Below, one piece after another: positions 9,207 to 18,503 of a stretch of DNA of 64,000 bases; position 1 is the first letter of the stretch; every line of letters starts with the position of its first letter. The stretch is from Bacillus sp. REN3 (lineage in GTDB: Bacteria > Bacillota > Bacilli > Bacillales > Cytobacillaceae). The translations under genes and the position numbers were made by a program. The notes below the pieces were generated by a model. The model worked only from the letters and a program-made list of their open reading frames with translations. It ran no database searches and had not been told where the DNA came from. The stretch spans positions 87,846-151,845 of the forward strand of contig NZ_JAERSD010000008.1 in the NCBI RefSeq assembly GCF_017912555.1, given 5' to 3'.

Positions 9207-9950
9207 CTACCCCTTCCTTGCAGTCATGTAGATTTCAGCAAAGTTCTGCTCCTGTTCCACATTGATTTCTTTTCTCTTGATCAGTTCCAGGATGGCCAAG
9301 AAAGTGACGACGATGTGAGTTTTATCTGATTCTGGAAATAGTTCGTTGAAACGTCTTCTCTTGCCGCTTGTCTTCAGGAAGCCGACAATCTCTTCCATCC
9401 TCTTTTCAATGGATATCTCCTGGCGTGTGATCTTTGTTGACATTGGCTTTTGAAGCCTTTTCCTCCTCATCAGCTTTTGGAACGCTCCCAGCATATCATA
9501 TATCGATATATCCAAATCTGTATTTTCCGTATGAACTTCTTTTGTGTACTCAGAAAGGTCGCTTGGCGGTTTTGTGTACATCAAGCCGCGTTCCTGTTCA
9601 AGCAATTTGAGGTCATTAGCTGCCTCTTTGAATTTTTTGTACTCAATCAGCCGCTCTACCAGCTCATTCCTGGGATCTTCTTCCAGTTCATATTCGAATC
9701 CCTCATCAAGCTCTTCCTCATGTTTCGGGAGCAGCATCTTGCTCTTGATTGCCAGCAGTGTCGCTGCCATGACTAGGTACTCGCTTGCAACATCAAGCTG
9801 CAATTCCTTCATAGCATGGATATACACCAGGTATTGTTCAGTAATCTCTGCTACCGGAATATCATATATATCAATTTCCAATCGGTTGATCAAGTGCAAA
9901 AGTAAATCCAACGGGCCTTCGAAAGCCTCGATTTTCACATTATACTGCAT
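9207..9950 (-). CDS. scpA: Segregation and condensation protein ScpA (kleisin)
   Basis: The 247-residue kleisin bridges the SMC heads and binds ScpB. The N-terminus carries the family pattern [14 protein letters not shown] and [12 protein letters not shown], followed by an acidic linker ([19 protein letters not shown]) and a C-terminal winged-helix segment ([15 protein letters not shown]). Its length fits ScpA. It is the first gene of the scpA-scpB pair. Confidence 0.96.
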   Translation of the reverse strand: MQYNVKIEAFEGPLDLLLHLINRLEIDIYDIPVAEITEQYLVYIHAMKELQLDVASEYLVMAATLLAIKSKMLLPKHEEELDEGFEYELEEDPRNELVERLIEYKKFKEAANDLKLLEQERGLMYTKPPSDLSEYTKEVHTENTDLDISIYDMLGAFQKLMRRKRLQKPMSTKITRQEISIEKRMEEIVGFLKTSGKRRRFNELFPESDKTHIVVTFLAILELIKRKEINVEQEQNFAEIYMTARKG

Positions 9951-10146
9951 TGTTTTCCACCAAAATTCCTATATTGAACTTCATCATTATTTAAGTATAG
10001 TGGATTCATATCCTGTTATCCAATAATTATTTGAATAAAATTCCCTTTCTTCCCCGATATAGTGCCATCGCCCAGAACATTATTTGACTTGCGACATATG
10101 CTGAAATTGTAAAGTAGGCTATTTCACTAATCAGGAGGGGAAGTGA

Positions 10147-10242
10147 ATGTCAGATCACAAAGGACATGGCTACGGAACCGGTTTCGCTTTAATCGTTGTG
10201 CTTTTCATCCTGCTCATCATCATTGGTGCATCCTGGTTCTGA
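10147..10242 (+). CDS. YjcZ-type sporulation micropeptide (31 aa)
   Basis: A very short gene begins with ATG at 10147 after a strong AGGAGG. The product is a small hydrophilic head (SDHKGHGYGTG) followed by one hydrophobic helix with the FALIVVLFILLIIIG pattern typical of the YjcZ/YhaL-like small spore membrane peptides of Bacillaceae. Such peptides are often mother-cell products found in spores. A strong terminator follows at once, so it is a one-gene transcript. Length and pattern are seen; the spore role is inferred from the family. Confidence 0.85.
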   Translation: MSDHKGHGYGTGFALIVVLFILLIIIGASWF

Positions 10243-10256
10243 AACGCGCATGAATG

Positions 10257-10292
10257 AAAAGCAATGCCCGCTTGTTGCCGGGCATTGCTTTT
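10257..10292 (+). terminator. Terminator after the YjcZ-type gene
   Basis: AAAAGCAATGCCCG (10257-10270) and CGGGCATTGCTTTT (10279-10292) form a perfect 14-bp stem with an 8-base loop and end in T residues. Confidence 0.92.
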
Positions 10293-10349
10293 CCACTTTA
10301 ATGGACCTGATAATTATGCTAAGCTATGGATACTTACGGAGGGAATGAA

Positions 10350-11275
<926 letters not shown>

Positions 11276-11444
11276 TCATTATGATGTGACGGTAATTAAG
11301 AATGATAATAAAACCAGTCTTTCCATTTTCATTCAACATTAAACCCTAGAATATACTATGCTTCTAGTCGGCATACGTTCGTATCAAGTTGCAATTGATA
11401 TTATCATACATAATTGTCCCGGATTCTTCAATGAAATAAATTGC

Positions 11445-11540
11445 CTATTGGCTTGGCACGATAAACATCCAGTAATAGATTCCCCAGGCAATTCCCATCA
11501 ATAACAATAACAGAAATAACATCCACTTATTATTTTTCAT
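11445..11540 (-). CDS. Small single-helix membrane protein (31 aa)
   Basis: The frame begins MKNNKWMLFLLLLL and encodes one hydrophobic helix with aromatic ends (WGIYYWMFIVPSQ). A G-rich site lies 9 bases before the ATG. It is upstream of ribT in the same direction, about 180 bases away. I do not recognise the family; it looks like one of the many short membrane peptides of Bacillaceae. No function can be given. Confidence 0.5.
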   Translation of the reverse strand: MKNNKWMLFLLLLLMGIAWGIYYWMFIVPSQ

Positions 11541-11561
11541 ACCTTCCATCCCCCCAATCTG

Positions 11562-11873
11562 TTATTCTACAACAACTTTAAAGGATAAGCCAATCATAAT
11601 AAGGAGCTTGCCAAGCAGCGAGCCCGGGGGTAGATGGATGGGGGCGCAGCAAATTCTGAAGCATTTATCTCCATATGGTTCCAAGGAAAGGCTTTCGTCC
11701 TTTCCCTCATTCCAGTAATTAGCGGCTGTGCCGTATCCGCTTTCATGTATCAGCCTGATAAGGAGATACATTCCTGAAGGCAGCCAGGAATAGTGGCCGC
11801 GCAATCCTGTTCTCGCAAAAGCCGCTGCTTGCGAAAAAGAGTTTGTTCTTACAACAATCAAACGGATTTCCAT
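11562..11873 (-). CDS. Doubtful open reading frame (103 aa)
   Basis: The frame has coding-like codon use but no ribosome site before its ATG and no recognised motif. Hydrophobic stretches lie in the middle (SGMYLLIRLIH) and near the end (LLGKLLIMIGLSFKVVV). It may be a young or decayed gene, or chance. It fills the space between lysA and the 31-codon gene, where B. subtilis has other genes such as ppiB. Confidence 0.25.
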   Translation of the reverse strand: MEIRLIVVRTNSFSQAAAFARTGLRGHYSWLPSGMYLLIRLIHESGYGTAANYWNEGKDESLSLEPYGDKCFRICCAPIHLPPGSLLGKLLIMIGLSFKVVVE

Positions 11874-11940
11874 GCAGCCAAGGGAGCAGGAAGATCAAAT
11901 ATATCCAAACATCCGCCCTGGACGAAGGCGGGGAGTACAG

Positions 11941-11963
11941 AAAAAAGCTGCGGCCGCAGCTTT
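11941..11963 (-). terminator. Terminator of lysA
   Basis: The palindrome AAAGCTGCGG/CCGCAGCTTT (11944-11963) overlaps the lysA stop codon and runs into T residues on the minus strand. Confidence 0.88.
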
Positions 11964-13281
11964 AATTCCTGATTTTCTCCTTGAATGGCAGATCCAGTTT
12001 CACCATGTCCTCTAATGTTTCACGCCTTACGACAAGCGTATCTTTCCCGTTCTCAAGGAAAACGACAGCTGGCCTTGGCAGACGGTTATAATTGTTCGCC
12101 ATTGAGTAGCCGTATGCTCCTGTGCAGAAGACTGCAAGAAGATCCAGGTTGCTTGCTTTTGGCAGAGGCAAATCCCAAATCAGCATATCTCCGGATTCAC
12201 AGCATTTTCCCGCAATGGAAACAACCTCTTCCGGCTTATCCAAAACCCTGTTTGCGAGTACAGCTTCATACTTCGCCTGATAAAGCGCAGGGCGGATATT
12301 GTCGTTCATTCCGCCGTCAACAGCTACATATTGGCGGATATTCGGGACATCCTTGCGTGATCCGATGGTATACAGTGTGGTACCAGCATCACCTACAAGA
12401 GAACGGCCTGGTTCAATCCAGATTTCCGGCATTTCCATTGAATAAAAGGAAGCCTGGTTCTTGACCTCCGCAATGATTTCCTCAACATATTGCGAAGCTG
12501 GAATTGGGTCATCTTCATCTGTGTAGCGGATGCCGAATCCGCCACCAAGATTCAGGACTTTGGATTCAAACGAAAGCTCTCTTTTCCATTGATCCAGTTT
12601 TTGAAAAATCTTCTTTGCAGCCAATATAAAGCCCGTTGTCTCAAAGATTTGCGAGCCGATATGGCAGTGGAGACCAAGTACACTCAAATTTGTGTCCGCC
12701 AAAGCATGCTTCATAGCTACATCGGCCTGTCCATTCTGCAAATCAAAACCAAACTTCGAATCTTCCTGGCCAGTCAAAATATAGTCATGCGTGTGGGCTT
12801 CAATCCCTGGAGTAACACGGAGCAGCACTTTCATCCTTCTGTTTTTTTTCTTGCATAGCCTGCCTAGCATCTCCAATTCATGAAAATTATCAACCACGAT
12901 ACAGCCAATATTACAATCAATTGCCATTCCCAATTCTTTATAGCTCTTGTTGTTTCCGTGGAAATGGATTTTTTCCGCAGGGAATCCAGCAGTAATGGCG
13001 GTATACAATTCGCCAGCCGAGACTACATCGAGAGAAAGATTTTCCTCATGCGCCAACTGGACCATTGCAACAGCCGAAAATGCCTTGCTGGCATAGGCAA
13101 CCTGGGCTGTAATCCCTGCTTTCTCGAATGTTTTCTTGAAGTTTCTTGCCCGTTCGCGTATTAATGCTACATCATAGACATATAAGGGAGTGCCGTATTT
13201 TTCAGCCAACTGGATTGTATCGACACCACCGATTTCCAAATGTCCAAGTCGATTGACCTTTGCAGTTCCATGAAATTCCAT
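11962..13281 (-). CDS. lysA: Diaminopimelate decarboxylase LysA
   Basis: The 439-residue PLP enzyme makes L-lysine from meso-diaminopimelate, the last step of lysine synthesis. Seen: the PLP-lysine motif VAYASKAF near residue 65, the HCHIGSQ motif near 208, the glycine-rich NLGGGFGI phosphate site near 250 and the substrate loop CCESGDMLIWD near 352. Length matches LysA. GGGGA precedes the ATG. It follows the spoVA operon as in B. subtilis. No lysine riboswitch is seen upstream. Confidence 0.96.
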   Translation of the reverse strand: MEFHGTAKVNRLGHLEIGGVDTIQLAEKYGTPLYVYDVALIRERARNFKKTFEKAGITAQVAYASKAFSAVAMVQLAHEENLSLDVVSAGELYTAITAGFPAEKIHFHGNNKSYKELGMAIDCNIGCIVVDNFHELEMLGRLCKKKNRRMKVLLRVTPGIEAHTHDYILTGQEDSKFGFDLQNGQADVAMKHALADTNLSVLGLHCHIGSQIFETTGFILAAKKIFQKLDQWKRELSFESKVLNLGGGFGIRYTDEDDPIPASQYVEEIIAEVKNQASFYSMEMPEIWIEPGRSLVGDAGTTLYTIGSRKDVPNIRQYVAVDGGMNDNIRPALYQAKYEAVLANRVLDKPEEVVSIAGKCCESGDMLIWDLPLPKASNLDLLAVFCTGAYGYSMANNYNRLPRPAVVFLENGKDTLVVRRETLEDMVKLDLPFKEKIRN

Positions 13282-13312
13282 GCTGTCCCCTCATCCCTTG
13301 CATGATATAAAC

Positions 13313-13343
13313 AAATAGACAGCCCATAGATGACTGTCTATTT
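13313..13343 (-). terminator. Hairpin between spoVAF and lysA
   Basis: AAATAGACAG (13313-13322) and CTGTCTATTT (13334-13343) make a 10-bp stem with an 11-base loop and T-rich flanks on both sides. It lies right after the stop of a small degraded frame and probably ends transcription from the spoVA side before lysA. Confidence 0.7.
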
Positions 13344-13515
13344 ATTTTTCGTTTTGGCTCTGCTGATTTCTTTCGGCCATGAAAAGTCTTAATTTCTGCA
13401 TTGCTGCGGAACGATTACCCTTCCTCCGCTCTCCAGATGTGCCCCTGTTCCATTTTAAATACCAGCTTAGTTCAAACTGACTGTTGATTGATTTGCCACT
13501 TAGGACAACTCACCT
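13342..13515 (-). pseudogene. Remnant of a small gene between spoVAF and lysA
   Basis: On the minus strand a near-perfect ribosome site GGAGGTGA lies at about 13509-13516, but the start codons that fit it (GTG or TTG) are stopped within 2-12 codons. A different frame then stays open for about 54 codons to a stop at 13342, right at a terminator, and reads as a basic polar peptide (ERRKGNRSAAMQKLRLF). A single frameshift would join the two. Family unknown. The rest of the 490-base gap shows only a weak hairpin near 13520-13551. Confidence 0.3.
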
Positions 13516-13772
13516 CCAGGAACAATGGAAGGTCCTTTTGACCACTGTTCCCTCCTGACTTGAGAAGCATTTCTTGCAATCAAAAACATAAGCGGGATTG
13601 CGATTCATCTTCAAAAGCCCGACCTCTTCCGCTCGAGATCAACAATATTTCAAAAGTCAATAATGGTCTTTAACAGAGTCCTAAAATGAAACGCAGCAGA
13701 GCCTTCGCTTTAGGTCTTTAGTAAATTAAAAACACTTTACCATAATTCGGGGAAACACGCAATCGGTAAATG

Positions 13773-15251
13773 TCACGATTTGGCAGGCTGCTTGATGCGA
13801 TTCCTGGCATGCACGATGCTCGGCCGAATCTTGGAACCAGGCACCGCCCTCCTGATCAAAATCTGCATGAATGCCGCTGGATGGAATGGCATGAACGGCC
13901 AGAGATATGGCGTATTCAAAGATTTTATGCTCGCAAGGAGCAAGAGCCAAATGGTCGTTCCAAGAATAAAACCAGGAATGTGGAAAACTGCAGTCACAAT
14001 CAGCAGAAGGATCCTGCCGAACTTGTTGGCGATGCTCAGCTCATAGCTTGGTGTTGCATATGTTCCGATCGCTGCTACAGAAACATACAAAATGACCTCC
14101 GGAACGAAAAGGCCGACATCGATCGCGATTTGGCCGATCATCACGGCCGCAATCAAACCCATCGCGGTGGATAAAGGTGTTGGTGTATGGATCGCTGCCA
14201 TCCTCAGGAATTCGATTCCCCCATCAGCAAGCATGATCTGCAGGAATACAGGCACATTCGAGTCCTTATTCGGACCGATGAAGCTCACCTTTTCTGGCAG
14301 GAGATGAGGATCCTTGACGAACAAATACCATAGAGGCAATAAAAGCAGGCTGGCAATCACTCCGAGGAACCGCACCCACCTGACCATCGTTCCCACCGCA
14401 GGCGACTGTCTGTATTCCTCAGCATGCTGCAGATGATGGAAATAGGTGGTCGGAGTGATAATGACACTGGGGGACGTATCAACAAAGATCAATACATGTC
14501 CCTCAAGCAAATGGGTAGCGGCAACATCGGCGCGTTCCGTATATCTTACAAGCGGATAGGGATTATATCCTTGCTTGACAATGAACTCCTCAATCGTTTT
14601 GTCAGCCATTGTAATCCCATCTACTTCGATCGCGTTCAATTCCTTCCTTATGACTTCAATCAAGGAGGGATCGGCAATGTCTTTAATATACGCGATCGCA
14701 ACATCGGTTTTTGACCTTTCCCCAACCTTCATCATATCAAACCGCAGTGACTCGTCCCTGATCCGCCTTCTGGTAAGGGCAGTATTGACGATGATATTTT
14801 CGACAAACCCATCCCTCGAGCCCCGGACTACCTTTTCGGTATCAGGTTCCTGCGGCTGGCGGCCCGGATAGTCCCTGACATCGACAGCGATCCCGGTTTT
14901 CTCGCCTTCTACAAGAATAACAATCAACCCGGCTAAAACACGGTCCACTAACTCATCCATCGTCTTGATGGTTTCAATAGACTGATGGGTAATCCTATTC
15001 TCCACTATCATCCGCAAATGCGATGTCAGCTTTTCATGGTCATTGATCCCGACTAATTCCTCAATGATCTGGACGATCACCTGGGTATCGCATAGGCCAT
15101 TGACATAATAAAATTGCACTTCTTTTTTTAAGATCTTGAGTTTCCTGACGCCGAGGTCAAAACTATCACCAAGCCCAACCTTATTCTTCATGTATCGTTC
15201 TATTTCGTTCAATGATTCAGGAATTGGCTTCATAGTTCCTCCGTTTGCCAT
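13773..15251 (-). CDS. spoVAF: Stage V sporulation protein AF (GerA-like)
   Basis: The 492-residue protein resembles the A subunits of spore germinant receptors: a large soluble N-terminal half (for example RDYPGRQPQEPDTEKVVRG near residues 140-158) and a C-terminal half with about five membrane helices. SpoVAF forms a complex with germinant-receptor and SpoVA proteins in the spore inner membrane. The start at 15251 follows AGGAGTGG. Unusually it comes only 56 bases after spoVAB, with no spoVAC, VAD, VAEb or VAEa between. Confidence 0.93.
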   Translation of the reverse strand: MANGGTMKPIPESLNEIERYMKNKVGLGDSFDLGVRKLKILKKEVQFYYVNGLCDTQVIVQIIEELVGINDHEKLTSHLRMIVENRITHQSIETIKTMDELVDRVLAGLIVILVEGEKTGIAVDVRDYPGRQPQEPDTEKVVRGSRDGFVENIIVNTALTRRRIRDESLRFDMMKVGERSKTDVAIAYIKDIADPSLIEVIRKELNAIEVDGITMADKTIEEFIVKQGYNPYPLVRYTERADVAATHLLEGHVLIFVDTSPSVIITPTTYFHHLQHAEEYRQSPAVGTMVRWVRFLGVIASLLLLPLWYLFVKDPHLLPEKVSFIGPNKDSNVPVFLQIMLADGGIEFLRMAAIHTPTPLSTAMGLIAAVMIGQIAIDVGLFVPEVILYVSVAAIGTYATPSYELSIANKFGRILLLIVTAVFHIPGFILGTTIWLLLLASIKSLNTPYLWPFMPFHPAAFMQILIRRAVPGSKIRPSIVHARNRIKQPAKS

Positions 15252-15307
15252 AGAACCCACTCCTTTCAAGGATGATCGCCATGCGTTTTTTCAACGGGCG
15301 AGGACCG

Positions 15308-15730
15308 CTATTTCTCGGCAAAATAAATCCAATGAAACAACGAGCCAAATATTTTCCCAAGAACGATGGCCATCAATAAAATCTCCAGCTTATCGTCGGC
15401 CCGCACTCTCTTCGCCAAAATTGGAATGACATTAAGGACTTCGGTCAGGGCGGCAGCAAGCATCCCGACAAATATCCCCCCAGCAAGTCCGAGCGGGACA
15501 GTGACATAAGGAGAAAAACCCAATACTGGATTCCTGAGGCTGCCGATTGTCCCTATCACAGCACCAAGTACAACTGCCCATTCATACCAGGAAATCAAAT
15601 TCATTGTTTTTGTCAATTGCGTCAGCCTCGGAATCACTCCGAGAACCGTCAGGAATGCCACAAATCCGGCACCAACCGCCAGCCCGCTTGCACATCCGAC
15701 GAGGATGATAAATACGACATTAATGGCCAT
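15308..15730 (-). CDS. spoVAB: Stage V sporulation protein AB
   Basis: The 140-residue integral membrane protein has about four helices and the glycine-rich first segment ILVGCASGLAVGAGFVAFL typical of SpoVAB. The start (ATG 15730) lies inside the end of spoVAA with no good ribosome site of its own, so it is probably coupled to spoVAA translation. SpoVA proteins take part in dipicolinic acid movement across the spore inner membrane. Confidence 0.93.
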   Translation of the reverse strand: MAINVVFIILVGCASGLAVGAGFVAFLTVLGVIPRLTQLTKTMNLISWYEWAVVLGAVIGTIGSLRNPVLGFSPYVTVPLGLAGGIFVGMLAAALTEVLNVIPILAKRVRADDKLEILLMAIVLGKIFGSLFHWIYFAEK

Positions 15731-16337
15731 CAAGGTGTTTCACACTTTCCTTGTTCTCGTGCAAGACGACATATTGGTCAAGTGACTGCTGGTAATTGAA
15801 CATTTCCACTTCAAGCGGGCTGGGCTCCTCATTGATCCGCTTTTTAAAGACATGATTGAAAAACAAAATCATCCCAAGCCCAATCCCTATTGAATACGGA
15901 ATCTGGAACAAAAGCGGCTTTTCCTCTTTGCGTCCTGTAATCATCGTATAAATCCGTTCCTGGACACTTTGCATGCTGACATCTTCATGGAAATTCATGA
16001 TTGTAAGTGCTGCTCCGAAGAATAGCAACAACCATACAAGGATGAAAAAAGGGATAGGCAACGTTTTTTTACGGAAAATGACTTCAATGATTGTCTGCGG
16101 CGGTCCCAATGTCTGGACTTCATAATCAGGAAAAACAGCTGTGATCAGTTTGATTACTTTCATGACATCGATGATAAGGATATGGTCCTTTGGCTTAACT
16201 TTCTGAACTGGCAGCATTGCCAGCTTCTTATCAATTTCTTCGCCAGCAATGATTTGGGCAATGTCTGCCAGCACAAGTGCTTCCTCCGGGTTGACCTGGA
16301 CTCGATTACGCATTCGGATATAAATCGTTTTTTCCAT
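15720..16337 (-). CDS. spoVAA: Stage V sporulation protein AA
   Basis: The 205-residue protein begins MEKTIYIRMRNRVQV and has a soluble N-terminal part and two membrane helices (near residues 95-112 and 145-165), as in SpoVAA. ATG 16337 is preceded by GGAAGTGA. It is the first gene of the operon and sits behind a sigma-G promoter. Its function within the SpoVA channel is not known in detail. Confidence 0.93.
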   Translation of the reverse strand: MEKTIYIRMRNRVQVNPEEALVLADIAQIIAGEEIDKKLAMLPVQKVKPKDHILIIDVMKVIKLITAVFPDYEVQTLGPPQTIIEVIFRKKTLPIPFFILVWLLLFFGAALTIMNFHEDVSMQSVQERIYTMITGRKEEKPLLFQIPYSIGIGLGMILFFNHVFKKRINEEPSPLEVEMFNYQQSLDQYVVLHENKESVKHLDGH

Positions 16338-16374
16338 CAGATTCACTTCCAACACATTGTTTTCCTTGTATAAT

Positions 16375-16403
16375 TAGTATGTATTCGTCCTGTTTTTTCA
16401 TGA
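16375..16403 (-). promoter_or_regulatory. Sigma-G promoter of the spoVA operon
   Basis: On the minus strand a -35 TCATG element (about 16399-16403) and a -10 CATACTA (16375-16381) are 17 bases apart. Both match the forespore sigma-G consensus closely, and spoVA is a classic sigma-G operon. Confidence 0.8.
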
Positions 16404-16568
16404 AGTCCAATAATTGGTTAGGAAGAAATTGCATGAATTCCTAATAGAGGATGTGCCATAAAACAGCATCCGCCAATGGACAGGCCATCTATGCAAAACA
16501 GGTGTCTAAGTTAAGCCCACTCTCCAGTTCGTGCGGACTGGCTTTTGGCCATTCGGTATATTCAAATC

Positions 16569-16605
16569 CAAAATAAAAGCCATATGGATTATATATCCAT
16601 ATGGC
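16569..16605 (-). terminator. Terminator overlapping the 3' end of sigF
   Basis: GCCATATGGAT (16579-16589) pairs with ATCCATATGGC (16595-16605) and is followed on the minus strand by TTTTATTTT. The upstream arm is inside the last codons of sigF. It separates the spoIIA operon from spoVA; bases 16404-16568 otherwise hold nothing recognisable. Confidence 0.88.
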
Positions 16606-17347
16606 CTTTCATTTGCATCAATATTTTCTTTTCGAGCCGCGAAACCTGTACTTGCGATATTCCAAGACGCTGGGCGACCTCTGATTGCGTTTGGTCCTTA
16701 TAATATCGCAGGTATACAATCAATTTTTCCCGTTCATCAAGTCCATTGATCGCTTCCTTCAAAGCGATTTTATCGAACCAGCGTCCTTCCTCCCCATTAT
16801 CGATCTGATCGAGCAGGGTGATCGGATCGCCATCATTCTCATAGACGGTTTCATGGATTGAAGCAGGTGTGCGGCTTGCTTCCTGTGCCATCACGACTTC
16901 CTCGGGAGAAAGCTGCAAGAATTCCGCTAGTTCATTGACAGTCGGCACCCTGCCGAGATTCTTGGATAGCTCGTCTTTCGCCTTCCTGATCTTATTCCCT
17001 GTTTCCTTCAGTGACCTGCTGACTTTCACGGTTCCATCATCCCTGATAAAACGCTGGATTTCACCAATAATCATCGGTACAGCATACGTCGAAAACTTGA
17101 CATCGTAACTGAGATCGAATTTATCAACCGATTTCAGCAAGCCGATACTGCCAATCTGGAAAAGGTCATCCGGCTCGTAGCCTCTATTAAGGAAACGCTG
17201 GACGACAGACCATACAAGACGCATATTTTTCTGGACGATCAGATCTCTGGCTTCCTGGTCTCCCTGCTGGCTCCTCAGTATCAATTCCTTTACTTCATGA
17301 TCCTTAAGGTACGTTTGACTTTTACCGTTTCTTACCTCCACATCCAT
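16589..17347 (-). CDS. sigF: RNA polymerase sigma-F factor
   Basis: The 252-residue sigma-70 family factor is the first forespore-specific sigma factor. Region 2 contains NMRLVWSVVQRFLNRGYEPDDLFQIGSIGLL, split here into its core RNMRL-like and DDLFQIG elements, and region 4 ends with SEVAQRLGISQVQVSRLE, the helix-turn-helix. It is the third gene of spoIIAA-spoIIAB-sigF and its activity is held by SpoIIAB until SpoIIAA is dephosphorylated. Confidence 0.97.
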   Translation of the reverse strand: MDVEVRNGKSQTYLKDHEVKELILRSQQGDQEARDLIVQKNMRLVWSVVQRFLNRGYEPDDLFQIGSIGLLKSVDKFDLSYDVKFSTYAVPMIIGEIQRFIRDDGTVKVSRSLKETGNKIRKAKDELSKNLGRVPTVNELAEFLQLSPEEVVMAQEASRTPASIHETVYENDGDPITLLDQIDNGEEGRWFDKIALKEAINGLDEREKLIVYLRYYKDQTQSEVAQRLGISQVQVSRLEKKILMQMKGHMDI

Positions 17348-17360
17348 AGGCAGTACTCCC

Positions 17361-17801
17361 TTAATTGCAAAGCGCTTTGCTCTTCGACAGATGCTTTTTC
17401 AAACGAATCTCTGTCCCAAAGCCGGGCTCTGATCTCACTTTTACTTCATCCATGAAATTTTCCATGATCGTAAAACCCATTCCCGACCGCTCAAGCTCTG
17501 GCTTAGATGTATACAGAGGCATCATTGCCTCTTCAAGGTCAGAAATGCCGACTCCTTCATCCCTGATCAGCATCTCGACGGTTCCTTCCTCGAGGAGGAC
17601 CGAAATGAACACAACTCCATTCGGATTGCTTTCATAACCATGGATAATCGCATTGGTCACCGCTTCCGAAACAACAGTTTTGATTTCCGTCAATTCATCC
17701 AGAGTCGGATCCAGCTGTGCAATGAATGCTGCCACTGTCACTCGGGCAAAAGATTCATTTTGGCTTAATGCACTGAATTGAAGATTCATTTCATTTTTCA
17801 T
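17361..17801 (-). CDS. spoIIAB: Anti-sigma-F factor / SpoIIAA kinase SpoIIAB
   Basis: The 146-residue protein is a GHKL-type ATPase: the N box [11 protein letters not shown] near residue 46, the DEGVGISD motif near 81, and the [14 protein letters not shown]-lid segment near 108. It binds and blocks sigma-F and phosphorylates SpoIIAA. Its sequence is very close to that of B. subtilis, including the ending [11 protein letters not shown]. It lies 3 bases after spoIIAA. Confidence 0.97.
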   Translation of the reverse strand: MKNEMNLQFSALSQNESFARVTVAAFIAQLDPTLDELTEIKTVVSEAVTNAIIHGYESNPNGVVFISVLLEEGTVEMLIRDEGVGISDLEEAMMPLYTSKPELERSGMGFTIMENFMDEVKVRSEPGFGTEIRLKKHLSKSKALCN

Positions 17802-17804
17802 GTA

Positions 17805-18155
17805 TCATGCGACCCCCAATCTCTCTAAGGCATATTCCTCTGTCAGTTCAAGACGGATGATCTTGAATAATCCGGACATATCAAATAGCCTTTTGATTGG
17901 CGGCGAGATTGCACATACAACCATTTCACCATGCAGCTGCTTTATCTGCTTGTATCTTCCTAAAACTACTCCGAGACCCGAACTATCCATAAAAGTAAGG
18001 TGCTCAAGATTCAAGACAATGTGGCGGACACTTCCATCCTCCAGGGCTTTTGCTGCCTGCTCGCGAAGCTGGTCTGCTGTATGATGGTCCAATTCACCGT
18101 CAAGCCGAATGCAAAGGACATCATGCTTCACTTCCATATCAATGTTAAGACTCAC
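17805..18155 (-). CDS. spoIIAA: Anti-anti-sigma factor SpoIIAA
   Basis: The 116-residue STAS-domain protein carries the phosphorylatable serine in [19 protein letters not shown] near residue 57. Unphosphorylated SpoIIAA frees sigma-F from SpoIIAB in the forespore. It starts with GTG at 18155 after AAGGAGG with 9-base spacing. First gene of the spoIIA operon, behind a sigma-H promoter. Confidence 0.97.
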   Translation of the reverse strand: MSLNIDMEVKHDVLCIRLDGELDHHTADQLREQAAKALEDGSVRHIVLNLEHLTFMDSSGLGVVLGRYKQIKQLHGEMVVCAISPPIKRLFDMSGLFKIIRLELTEEYALERLGVA

Positions 18156-18187
18156 TATCCAAAGCCTCCTTATCTGGTATAGTGAGT

Positions 18188-18217
18188 CAATTCTCCATTA
18201 TTGGATGCAAATCCTTC
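18188..18217 (-). promoter_or_regulatory. Sigma-H promoter of the spoIIA operon
   Basis: On the minus strand GAAGGATTT (18209-18217) and GGAGAATTG (18188-18196) are separated by exactly 12 bases. They match the sigma-H consensus (RNAGGAWWW, 12 bases, RNNGAATWW) at nearly every position. This is the expected promoter for spoIIA. No Spo0A box was identified with confidence upstream. Confidence 0.85.
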
Positions 18218-18503
18218 TCGCAAGCAAAACTAGTGAATATTCGCTAAAACTAGCAGTGAAATTCGAACATTCGACATTCTGGAAATGGCTCTGTTTATTG
18301 GCAGACAGTTGAGAGAATATACATCATGATGCTTTCAACGACGACTACATGAGCAGGGAGCGGTCCCTTCAATTGATCTACATCTTAACACTGTTCGCGG
18401 ACCAAGCTGCCTTAATCGTGACACGCGAAAAAGGACATGCAGAGTCTTTAAACCAGCCTGTCGGCGCCGGTATAGACAAGTACTCCAAGCTTAAATAGAG
18501 CCT

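Noticed and set aside
10080..10130. Sigma-K promoter for the YjcZ-type peptide
   Set aside because: A CATATGCTG element is present but no -35 at the right spacing could be supported.
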